From an uncultured Acidobacteriia bacterium (GTDB lineage Bacteria; Acidobacteriota; Terriglobia; Bryobacterales; Bryobacteraceae): a stretch of 35,697 bases of DNA. This document shows, one piece after another, positions 1 through 7,017 of this stretch. The stretch covers positions 1 to 35,697 of the forward strand of contig CAIYHG010000158.1 of the NCBI GenBank assembly GCA_903925975.1. Reading direction: 5' to 3'. The notes under the pieces were generated by a model. The model saw only the letters and a program-made list of their open reading frames with translations, was not told the origin of the DNA and did not search any database. Each line of letters opens with the position of its first letter. Position 1 is the stretch's first letter. Position numbers and translations under genes: made by a program.

Positions 1-41
1 AACGCTGGTGCGTGCCGCCGCTCGGCTGAGTTCCCTCGCGC

Positions 42-61
42 TTACGGACGGATTACGGACG
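42..61. repeat. Short direct repeat TTACGGACG x2
   Basis: The 9-mer TTACGGACG occurs at 42-50 and again at 53-61, an 11-bp period close to one helical turn. It lies about 230 bp upstream of the preferred start of the response regulator. It could be a protein-binding site, but it is short and may be chance. Confidence 0.25.
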
Positions 62-291
62 CACCTTTTCTCGCGAAAAGCGTGGGCTGCGGTGCTTTTC
101 GGGCAATAATCAGAATGAGCGCGTCGTCGGGTCCGGCCAGCTGGTGCTGTCAGGGCTCCAGACTCGCGGTGCGGAAAATGACGATCCCGAGCGAATCCAA
201 GCGAAACACGGGGTGGGGCGAACGCTCCAACGCGGCCGGTGCGGCAGAAACGCGCGACGGCTCGCCTTCGGCGCAGGACAATGAGCACGGG

Positions 292-903
292 ATGCCGGAT
301 TCACCGCAGACGGTCGGCCTGATCGACGACGACGCGTCGTTTCTCGCCTCCGCCGGACAGTTGCTCCGGAGGGCCGGCTTCGCCGTAGAGGCCTATCCCG
401 CCGTCATGCCGTTTCTGGCCGGCGCCAGGGGTCATCTGGACTGCCTGGTCCTCGACATGCAAATGCCCGGCATGGCAGGGCCGGACCTGCTGCGGTTCCT
501 CGAGGAGGCGCGTTGCCAGGCAAGCATCGTCTTCGTCACCGACTACGCCGATCTGCGCGGCGCGGTCGACGCCATCAAGCGCGGCGCCTCAGACGTGATA
601 CTAAAGCCTGTATCAGCGCCGGAACTCCTCGCTTCGGTAACGCAGGCGCTTGACGAACGGCGAACCACCTCATCGGCCGCGGCCCAGGTTCTCCGGGCAC
701 GGACGAAGGTTGGGCGGCTCACCAATAGAGAATGGCAAGTCGCGCGTCTGGTGGCTGACGGTTTGCCGAACAAACAGATCGCCGTGAGATTGGGCGCCGC
801 GGAGAAAACCGTCAAGAACCACCGCGCGGCCGTCATGCGAAAGCTCCAGGCGGAGTCGCTCGCGGATCTGATTAAGATTGTGTCCGCGGCCGTGAAGCCG
901 TAA
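292..903 (+). CDS. FixJ/NarL-family two-component response regulator
   Basis: This is a cytoplasmic DNA-binding response regulator of about 203 aa. The receiver domain covers roughly residues 7-120, with the acidic pocket D12-D14, phospho-acceptor D55 in LVLDMQMPG, conserved T83 and K105 in ILKP. A LuxR-type helix-turn-helix covers about 140-200 (LTNREWQVARLVADGLPNKQIA, then KTVKNHRAAVMRKL), in the FixJ style. The open frame extends back to 82, but the ATG at 292 gives the usual family length and starts just before the receiver fold. A weak AGGA lies at 275-278; the ATG at 178 is the alternative. No histidine kinase is in the window. The next two genes downstream are surface proteins that share a promoter with a dyad, so this regulator may control them; that is inference. 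Confidence 0.85.
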   Translation: MPDSPQTVGLIDDDASFLASAGQLLRRAGFAVEAYPAVMPFLAGARGHLDCLVLDMQMPGMAGPDLLRFLEEARCQASIVFVTDYADLRGAVDAIKRGASDVILKPVSAPELLASVTQALDERRTTSSAAAQVLRARTKVGRLTNREWQVARLVADGLPNKQIAVRLGAAEKTVKNHRAAVMRKLQAESLADLIKIVSAAVKP

Positions 904-1209
904 TTCCGGCGACGCACCGATTCTTGGGGTGCGTCAAAATGGGTTTAGTCCTATGGGGCATAAGGGTACCAAACTCTATTTGTGTAGTCGGTTTCACTAC
1001 TTTCTGCATATAATGGGTTTAGTTTCATTGGTTTGAGGCTGACGCCACGCAGAAATTCGGTTTGCGGCGGGCTCTTCCTTCCAGCGGTACTAGACACAAG
1101 TACCCATTGATGGCGTACGCTGAGAACCTTAAACTCTGAGAAGGTTGCAGATGGAACAGTTGGTGCCCAGGGTGTCGATGTACGCTCGCAGCGAACGGAG
1201 AAGTGACGC
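904..1209 (+). other. Intergenic region upstream of the PEP-CTERM gene
   Basis: No gene is visible in this 306-bp stretch. It begins with a hairpin (911-918 with 928-935, 8 bp, 9-nt loop) that could end the regulator transcript but lacks a T-run. A 12-mer direct repeat, AATGGGTTTAGT, sits at 938-949 and 1012-1023. A perfect TATAAT is at 1009-1014 without a good -35. The better promoter, with its dyad, is at 1087-1135. The leader carries a 6-bp stem AACCTT/AAGGTT (1125-1130, 1141-1146). Confidence 0.6.
1087..1135 (+). promoter_or_regulatory. Promoter with GTACT-N7-AGTAC dyad for the PEP-CTERM gene
   Basis: A sigma-70-like promoter: -35 TTGATG at 1107-1112, 17-bp spacer, -10 TAAACT at 1130-1135, giving a leader of about 68 nt. 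Directly upstream is a perfect dyad, GTACT (1087-1091) and AGTAC (1099-1103), separated by 7 bp and ending 3 bp before the -35. The same arrangement recurs at 2166-2215 before the other surface-protein gene. The dyad position fits an activator contacting RNA polymerase. Confidence 0.55.
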
Positions 1210-1836
1210 ATGAGATGGCGGATTGCAATTTCAGCTCTGCTTTTCGCGTTTGCCTTGGCGCCTTCCCCCGCGCGGGCCAACGGCATTATTGACGGCTACG
1301 TGCCGGACATCACCGTCCCGTACGCGGGGATAGTGTGGGACTCAGCAACCTCAATCTTGACAGTCCTCCCGGCTTCTCCGGTTTCGTTTAGCTTCCGCGA
1401 CTACGGGTCGATCGACAACGGCGTTATCACCCTGACCGCCAGAGTCGGCATCGACAACATCCTGGACACGTCGTTTGCAGGCAATAATTTTGAGATTACC
1501 GGCTGCCTCTCACAAAACTGCGGTACCGTGCTCGCCGGCACGATCCGGGAGTTCGCATTGGCAGGGGTTTCGATCCAGTTCCGCGCTGACGGTCTGACGG
1601 GCTCAGTTGCTGCCATGTATACACACGATGCGCTGGTGACGTTCTCCTATGCCGGTTGGCTGGGGATGGAGAAATTCACGAACATCTCGGAACTCGTAAA
1701 CGATCAAAATACTAATGCGGCGTACCTCGCGGACGACTACACCTTTGGCGATCCCACTCCCGAGCCTGACAGCGTGGCGCTGATCGGCGTCGGCCTTGCG
1801 GCATTGTGTCTGGCGAAGCGCCGACTGCGCAGCTAG
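1210..1836 (+). CDS. PEP-CTERM sorting domain protein
   Basis: This is an exported surface or secreted protein of 208 aa. An N-terminal signal peptide (about 1-23: MRWRIAISALLFAFALAPSP, then ARA) precedes a beta-rich body with no family I recognise, including a likely disulfide pair in ITGCLSQNCG. The C-terminus is a classic PEP-CTERM tail: TPEP, a hydrophobic helix (VALIGVGLAALCLA) and a basic end KRRLRS. Such tails are processed by an exosortase in exopolysaccharide-producing bacteria; no exosortase is in this window. GGAG at 1197-1200, 9 nt before the ATG, supports the start. The gene follows a response regulator and shares a promoter type with the next surface gene. Confidence 0.85.
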   Translation: MRWRIAISALLFAFALAPSPARANGIIDGYVPDITVPYAGIVWDSATSILTVLPASPVSFSFRDYGSIDNGVITLTARVGIDNILDTSFAGNNFEITGCLSQNCGTVLAGTIREFALAGVSIQFRADGLTGSVAAMYTHDALVTFSYAGWLGMEKFTNISELVNDQNTNAAYLADDYTFGDPTPEPDSVALIGVGLAALCLAKRRLRS

Positions 1837-2093
1837 ATTACTTCCTCAGTCGATTTTTCCCTGCAATCAAGACTGCAACACAAGTGTATCTGGGAACCGG
1901 TGCGGGTTCCAGTAAGCCGCTCCTGCGGCTAAACGAACTGTGGCAGTGCTCCTTAGGGCAAATAGTCGGCGCTGGGTACCTGTCGCCGACGCGCAGTTTA
2001 GACTGTGAAAACCGGTTTAGTCTTAGATCGTTTAGTCGTACCGTGAGGTTTGTCCAATATCTCCTCGACGGACGAAGGGTGAGGAGGTAGTGA
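1837..2093 (+). other. Hairpin-rich non-coding region after the PEP-CTERM gene
   Basis: No credible gene here. Three perfect stems follow one another: GGAACC/GGTTCC (1893-1898, 1905-1910), AGCCGC-TCCT-GCGGCT (1915-1930) and GTCGGCG/CGCCGAC (1965-1971, 1984-1990, 12-nt loop). TTTAGTC then occurs twice (2023-2029, 2033-2039). None of the stems is followed by a T-run. The array may be a structured 3' end or a small RNA. Confidence 0.4.
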
Positions 2094-2189
2094 ATGGCTT
2101 TGGATTCAGTGGATTGGGGTTGTGCCGGTTTTGAAGCTATTTCCTTGCTAGTGTTTCCCTTGAACGTACTGAGAAGAAGTGCTCATTGA
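2094..2189 (+). CDS. Small ORF (31 aa) with strong Shine-Dalgarno
   Basis: A 31-codon frame reading MALDSVDWGCAGF, then EAISLLVFPLNVLRRSAH. It is preceded by a perfect AGGAGG (2082-2087) exactly 6 nt before the ATG, the best ribosome site at this locus. A CAATAT box at 2055-2060 could be its -10. The stop TGA (2187-2189) lies inside the -35 box of the next promoter. The C-terminal half is hydrophobic with a basic end. It could be a leader peptide, a small membrane peptide or chance. I know of no homologue. Confidence 0.35.
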   Translation: MALDSVDWGCAGFEAISLLVFPLNVLRRSAH

Positions 2190-2215
2190 TGGTGCGTAAA
2201 CGTCACTCCTAAACC
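2166..2215 (+). promoter_or_regulatory. Promoter with GTACT-N7-AGTGC dyad for the DUF11 gene
   Basis: -35 TTGATG at 2186-2191, 18-bp spacer, -10 TAAACC at 2210-2215. Upstream lies GTACT (2166-2170), 7 bp, AGTGC (2178-2182), at the same distance from the -35 as the dyad at 1087-1103. Across 27 aligned bases without gaps the two sites share 20, including CATTGATGG. The resulting leader of about 120 nt carries a strong hairpin at 2291-2318. Confidence 0.55.
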
Positions 2216-2290
2216 CTTGAAACTTCTAATATGCGTCGTGTTCGCGCGGTTTCGGTGCCCGCTTGCGACGTTGGCGGCAATTTTGCGGTT

Positions 2291-2318
2291 GGTGGGCTCG
2301 CTCTGCGAGCGGCCCACC
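2291..2318 (+). promoter_or_regulatory. Long hairpin in the leader of the DUF11 gene
   Basis: GGTGGGC (2291-2297) pairs with GCCCACC (2312-2318). The inner CGCTC (2299-2303) pairs with GAGCG (2307-2311) around a TGC loop, with one bulged T. The 12-bp stem ends 13 nt before the Shine-Dalgarno GAGGTG (2332-2337). Its position suits transcript stabilisation or translational control. Confidence 0.45.
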
Positions 2319-2343
2319 CGGTTAGGGCAGAGAGGTGACTACG

Positions 2344-3988
2344 TTGAACAAGAGAATGGTGTTTCTTAAGACTACGGCGTTGGCGATCTTCTTCACGCTG
2401 CACGTACACGAACACGAAGCTTGCCGCAATCAACATCCATAAGACCGCGCAGGGCGGAGACGCGACCTTCTCCTATACTTCGACGGGCAGCGCGCCGCTT
2501 GGAAGTCCGTTTACCATCGTTACTTCGGGCGGAAGCGGCAGCCAGTCCTTTACCGTAACCCCGGGCCAGACATATACCATCACTGAGGGTACGCTGTCCG
2601 GCTGGGCCTTTACCGGCCTGAGTTGCGGGGCGGGGGGCTCGGTTAGCGGTCAAACGGCGACATTCACTAGCGTGGTGACGGGCGCCGACATCACCTGCAC
2701 CTTCATGAACACCCAGGCCTCCACGCCCAGCGTTACCACCGATCTGAAGGATTCCGGCGGCCAGTCGATCACTGTGGGCGCCACGGTTCTATACGGAACG
2801 GTAGTGCACGACACGGCGTTGGTGACCTCCGCGCATCCCATTCCCGCCGGAAGCACGCTGACGTTCAACCTGTATAACAACGGTGCGTGCACCGGGGGAG
2901 TTGCCGATACCGAACAATTCACTCTGGCGTCGCCTACAACGAGTTGGGCCCTGGTGGGCACGCATACCTTCGCGACGACGTTCGGTTCGTACTGCTACCT
3001 CGCGCAGTTCGTCAGCAGCGATCCCAACATCGTCGCCAGTGGAAATGCGAGTAACGAATACTTCTCCTCTACCTATTCGAACGACTTGACGATTGCGAAG
3101 TCGGATAGTTCGGCCACCTACGTACCCGGCGGCTCGAATCTTACGTACACGCTGACCGTCACGAATCTGGGGCCGACCGTAAGCGGGCCGTTCACGGTAA
3201 GCGACGTAATCCCGACGAATATGACTTTCGTGTCCTCCGTTCCGGCGATTGGCTCCGGTTGCAGCTATGACGGCCCATCGCACACAGTCACCTGCACTGG
3301 CTCGGCGGGGCTGGCGGTGAACGGTCAAGCCCCGTTCACGATCACGGTGAGCACCACCACGAATTCGGGATGCCTGGTGAACTCGGCGACGGTTGCCTCA
3401 GCATATGATACGAGCCCGAACGCCAACAATACGGCGACCGACAAGGACGGCTGGATCGATACCAGCGTGCATCCGACCGGGCTGACCCTCACGTCTTCGG
3501 GATTCCCGTCCATTTCAGGCTCCAATCTGACCGGGCTGACCTATACGGCCTCGACGAGTACCCCTGGAGCGGGCCTATTTCACGTAGTCGCGACGCCGTC
3601 CCTGATACGGCTCAGCAGTGTCAGTTCGCTTGTGGTAACCTCCGGCTCCCTGACCGTCGACGTCCTTGTTAGCAACGCCAACGGGGCGCTGATCGGCGGG
3701 GCGTCGTCCGGGGCTGACCTGACTCTTACCGGAACGGTTACGGGTTACGGTAACGTGCTGTTGACCGGAAAGGTGGTCAAGTTCGGGTCTCGCGAACTCG
3801 GCACAATCGACCGGTTTGACCTTGCCTTTGTCGTAACCGGCGGTTCGCTGACGCAATTCATTGGTAAGGACATCGGCTTGGCGATCACCGCCGAGAGCTC
3901 GACGTTCACGGGTTCGTTCACGGGCGATTTCCGCTCGGGGGCGAAGTTCACCATCGTGCCGGTAACGCAATCCTGCCCGGTCATCTAG
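2344..3988 (+). CDS. DUF11/prealbumin-like surface protein, apparently frameshifted after the signal peptide
   Basis: A TTG start at 2344 with GAGGTG 6 nt upstream opens a signal peptide (MNKRMVFLKTTALAIFFTL). This frame stops at TAA 2440-2442. The rest of the protein runs in the +1 frame to the stop at 3986-3988 and has no start codon of its own before the ATG at 2672, which lies inside a domain. The span 2344-3988 is one base longer than a multiple of three. The body starts with a prealbumin-like fold (INIHKTAQGGDATFSY, then TITEGTLSGW, ending DITCTFMNT) and continues with a DUF11 repeat (LTIAKSDSSATYVPGGSN, then TYTLTVTNLGP). The C-terminal 200 residues are beta-rich and unrecognised. There is no LPXTG or PEP-CTERM tail. 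The break may be a sequencing error, a real mutation or recoding near 2398-2415. Confidence 0.65.
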
Positions 3989-4008
3989 GCGCGGGCCGCA
4001 TTTCTCCA

Positions 4009-4040
4009 GGAGGAGCCCCGAAGCGATTCGGGGCTCCTCC
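4009..4040. terminator. Perfect 14-bp hairpin, probable terminator
   Basis: A 14-bp perfect stem (4009-4022 with 4027-4040) closes a GCGA tetraloop, 20 bp after the DUF11 stop codon. There is no T-run on either strand. It is most simply the transcript end or a 3' stabiliser. Confidence 0.5.
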
Positions 4041-4101
4041 GCGGAGAGAACCTTAGCCCGCCAAGCCCTGCCTTCTTCGATCCTCTTCCGCGCGCCTGCG
4101 G

Positions 4102-4121
4102 GATAATACAAGTTGTTGCGA
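4102..4121 (+). promoter_or_regulatory. -10 box with very short leader
   Basis: GATAAT at 4102-4107 lies 14 nt before the ATG at 4121, so transcription would start about 6-7 nt before translation. No Shine-Dalgarno is present and the -35 is poor. Confidence 0.35.
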
Positions 4122-5791
4122 TGCGGCGGCTTCTCCTGCTCCTCACTTTCGGCCCGTTTCTTCTGCCCGCCTATGCCGGGTGGGTAAAGTTTGCGTCGGG
4201 TCCGTTTGAAGTCCTGACTAACGCGAATCCCCGCGCCGCGCGCGAGACGCTGGCGGATCTGGAGCAATTCCGAAACGCCCTGGGCGGCGTGATCGGCGAA
4301 CAGGACCCCGCGACGCCCGAGCCGGTTCGCATCTTTATCCCCGATAACGCCAAAGGCTGGAGCGTTTCCGGCGCGCTGGTTCGGGGACGGAATTTCCAGG
4401 CCCTGGTGATCGGCGGAAAGACGGGGATTTCTCCCGAAACCTACCGTGCGCTGGCGCGCCTGTTTTTGGAGAGCGGCGGCGGGCTGATGCCAGCCGCCTT
4501 CGAGCGGGGCCTGATCGAGTTCTTTTCTACTTTCAAAGCCGACGGCACGCACATCACGGCAGGCGCGCCGCCGCCCAAGCCCGATCTGGATTGGGCCCGC
4601 GTCCACCTGCTGATCGTGGACCCGGAGTATTACGGCAAGCTGCGCGTGCTGCTGTATAACCTGCGCAAGGGTGTGGCCGAGGACGCCGCCTATCGCAACG
4701 CGTTCGGGAAGACGCCGGCCGAAGTGGAGACCGCGGCGAAGGCGCGCCTGGCCGCCGGCAACTTCCAGACCACGGCGCTTTCGGGCCGCCCCCTCAGCCC
4801 CGCGGACTTTTCCGAGCGAGCCGTTTCCGAGGCCGACGCGCGGCTCGCCCGCGCCGACCTGCTGCAGGGGCCGGAATCCGCGGCGGAGTACCGGGCGCTG
4901 CTGCGCGAGAGCCTGAAGCTCGCCGAGGCCAACGAGGGGCTGGGTCTGCTGGCTTTGCGCGACGGCCGGAAGGATGAGGCTCGGAAGTTCTTCGCCGCCG
5001 CCATGGAGGCGGGCACGCCCAGCGCCCGCTGCTACATCGAATACGCCCGGCTCGAACCGGATGACGCCAGGGCCGAGCAGGCGCTGTTGAAGGCCGCGGG
5101 CATCAATCCTAAACTGGACGAGCCGTTTGCGCTGCTGGCCGAGCGCGATACGGACCCCCGCAAGCGGATTGCGCACTGGCAGGCCGCGGCCGAACGCAAT
5201 CCGCGCAACACGGCGTACTGGAAGGCGCTGGCCGAAAGCTGCCTGGCCGCGAACGATTTCGCGGGAGCGGCGAAGGCCTGGACGTCGGGCGAGCAGGCGG
5301 CAACAGACGCCGCCGTGCGCCGGGAGATGCACGCGGGGCGGCTTGCCACCGACGAGCGGCGTCTCGATTACGAAGCCGCCGAGAAGAAGCGCAAGGCAGA
5401 TGAAGAGGCCGCCGAACTCGACAAGCTGAAGGCGGAAGCGCGCGCCGAGGTGCACGAGATCGAACGGAAGTATAACGAAGGGGCCGCTCCGCAAGCCCGG
5501 CCGGATGCCGTGCCCTGGTGGGACGCGCCCAAAGCCCCCGGCACGGTTACGGGAACGCTGCGCCGCGTGGATTGCCTGGGCGCCCAGGCGCGAATCTCCG
5601 TGGAGACCGCGGAAGGGAAGACCGTCAACCTGCTTGTGACCGAACCGGACAAAGTGGCCATCAACGGCGCGGGCGAGTTCACGCTGGCGTGCGGAGCGCA
5701 GAAGCCGCGCCGCGTTGCCGTTCAGTATTTCCCGAAAGCCAATGCGCGCCTGGGTACGGCGGGCGAAGTGGCTTCAATAGAGATACAGTGA
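4121..5791 (+). CDS. Exported TPR-repeat protein of unknown function
   Basis: A 556-aa protein with a signal peptide (MRRLLLLLTFGPFLLPAYA, cleavage near residue 19), so probably periplasmic. Residues 20-200 resemble a peptidase-like or DUF1570-style N-terminal region, but I see no HExxH zinc motif. TPR-like helical repeats fill about 255-400 (EYRALLRESLKLAEANEG, then ALRDGRKDEARKFFAAAM, and later units). A charged coiled coil follows at about 410-460. The C-terminal 90 residues look like a small beta domain. Its stop overlaps the GTG of the MFS gene by 4 nt, and the MFS stop overlaps the glycosyltransferase start, so the three genes form one translationally coupled operon. Function unknown; an envelope scaffold is possible. 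Confidence 0.7.
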   Translation: MRRLLLLLTFGPFLLPAYAGWVKFASGPFEVLTNANPRAARETLADLEQFRNALGGVIGEQDPATPEPVRIFIPDNAKGWSVSGALVRGRNFQALVIGGKTGISPETYRALARLFLESGGGLMPAAFERGLIEFFSTFKADGTHITAGAPPPKPDLDWARVHLLIVDPEYYGKLRVLLYNLRKGVAEDAAYRNAFGKTPAEVETAAKARLAAGNFQTTALSGRPLSPADFSERAVSEADARLARADLLQGPESAAEYRALLRESLKLAEANEGLGLLALRDGRKDEARKFFAAAMEAGTPSARCYIEYARLEPDDARAEQALLKAAGINPKLDEPFALLAERDTDPRKRIAHWQAAAERNPRNTAYWKALAESCLAANDFAGAAKAWTSGEQAATDAAVRREMHAGRLATDERRLDYEAAEKKRKADEEAAELDKLKAEARAEVHEIERKYNEGAAPQARPDAVPWWDAPKAPGTVTGTLRRVDCLGAQARISVETAEGKTVNLLVTEPDKVAINGAGEFTLACGAQKPRRVAVQYFPKANARLGTAGEVASIEIQ

Positions 5792-7017
5792 CCTCCTCCC
5801 TAGGCGCCGCGCGCTTCCGCTGGTTCACGCTCGCGATATTCGTTCTGTCTTCGTCCATCAATTACCTGGATCGCCAGAGCCTGGCCACGCTGGCCCCCGT
5901 GCTGCGGGCCGAGTTCCACCTCTCGAACGCGCAATACGGCCTGATCCTGACGGCGTTCTCCGTTGCCTACGCCGCCTCGGCGCCGTTCGCCGGGCTGTTG
6001 ATCGACCGCATCGGCCTGAACCGCGCCATCACCATGGCGGTGGCCGTATGGTCCTGCGCCGGCATTGCCACGGGCTTCACGCGCGGGCTGGGCGGCCTGT
6101 TGGGGTGCCGCGCGGCGCTCGGCCTTTCCGAGGCCGCGGGCATTCCGGGCGCGGCCAAAGCCATCCATCAGTACTTGCAGCCCGCGGAGCGCGCCTTGGG
6201 GAACGCCCTCAACCAGGCCGGGGTGAGCCTCGGTCTGATGCTTGCGCCGCCCCTGGCCACGTGGATTGCGGTCACCTACGGATGGCGGCAAGCGTTTGTG
6301 GTAACCGGCATCCTGGGCCTGCTGTGGATTCCGCTGTGGCTACGCACGGCCCGTGGGGGCCGTCTGGCCTGCCCAACGCAGACCGGAAGGCCGGGCCTGC
6401 CTTCCCTGGCGGAGGACGCCACGCCCCGCGCTCGCGAAACGCTGCGCGATAGGCGCCTGTGGGCCTTCGTCGCGGCCAACGCCCTCAGCATGATCGGCTA
6501 TTCGCTGTGGACCAACTGGACCACGCTCTACCTGGTGGAAGAGCACCGGCTGACCCTCATAGAGGCCGCGTGGTACGCGTGGATTCCGCCGCTTGCGGCC
6601 ACGCTGGGCGGCTTCGCCGGGGGCTGGCTCTCGCTTCGCTGGATCGGCCGCGGCGTGGCGGCCCCGCTGGCGCGTTTCCGAGCCTGCCTGGCGGGCGCGG
6701 CGCTTGCGCTGGTTACGCTCGCCATCCCCGCCGCTCCCTCGGCCGCCTGGGCTTCCGCGGGTATTTCGCTGAGCATCTTCGCGGTGGCCGCGTTCAGCGT
6801 TAACATGTACACTCTGCCTCTCGATGTTTTCGGAGGCGCGCGCGCGGCGTTTGCCGTATCTATTCTGGTGGCCTCCTACGGCGCGGTGCAGGCCATTGTT
6901 TCGCCCGTTTTTGGAAAAGTGATCGACGTTTACGGCTATACGCCCGTGATCGCATTCTCGGCGTTCATGCCATTTGCCGCATGCGCGGCCCTGTGGGGGT
7001 CGAAATCGGTTCGATGA
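5788..7017 (+). CDS. MFS transporter, ACS (anion:cation symporter)-like
   Basis: A 12-TM inner-membrane carrier of about 409 aa. The start SSINYLDRQSLATLAPVLR is typical of the ACS family (hexuronate, galactonate and other organic anion symporters), as is the loop GLLIDRIGLNRAITMAVAVW between TM2 and TM3. I chose the GTG at 5788 because it overlaps the upstream TGA (GTGA), fits the family length and begins just before TM1; the frame stays open further upstream only by overlapping the TPR gene. Substrate cannot be read from sequence. Its place between a TPR envelope protein and a glycosyltransferase hints at a sugar acid or a surface-glycan role. Confidence 0.8.
   Translation: MTSSLGAARFRWFTLAIFVLSSSINYLDRQSLATLAPVLRAEFHLSNAQYGLILTAFSVAYAASAPFAGLLIDRIGLNRAITMAVAVWSCAGIATGFTRGLGGLLGCRAALGLSEAAGIPGAAKAIHQYLQPAERALGNALNQAGVSLGLMLAPPLATWIAVTYGWRQAFVVTGILGLLWIPLWLRTARGGRLACPTQTGRPGLPSLAEDATPRARETLRDRRLWAFVAANALSMIGYSLWTNWTTLYLVEEHRLTLIEAAWYAWIPPLAATLGGFAGGWLSLRWIGRGVAAPLARFRACLAGAALALVTLAIPAAPSAAWASAGISLSIFAVAAFSVNMYTLPLDVFGGARAAFAVSILVASYGAVQAIVSPVFGKVIDVYGYTPVIAFSAFMPFAACAALWGSKSVR

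Noticed and set aside
911-935. Intrinsic terminator after the response regulator
   Set aside because: The stem is good but is followed by AAAATGGG, not a T-run, so it is noted only as a hairpin.
1940-2040. Possible cyclic di-GMP (GEMM) riboswitch
   Set aside because: AGGGCAAA and GACGCG are faintly similar to GEMM, but the order, spacing and tetraloop-receptor features do not fit.
1806-2090. 94-codon plus-strand frame after the PEP-CTERM gene
   Set aside because: It overlaps the end of that gene, crosses the hairpin array and has no ribosome site or protein-like composition.
3575-5494. Open frame of 639 codons on the minus strand
   Set aside because: It lies opposite the exported TPR gene and its product is Arg/Gly/Leu-rich low-complexity with no domain; long antisense frames are expected at this GC content.
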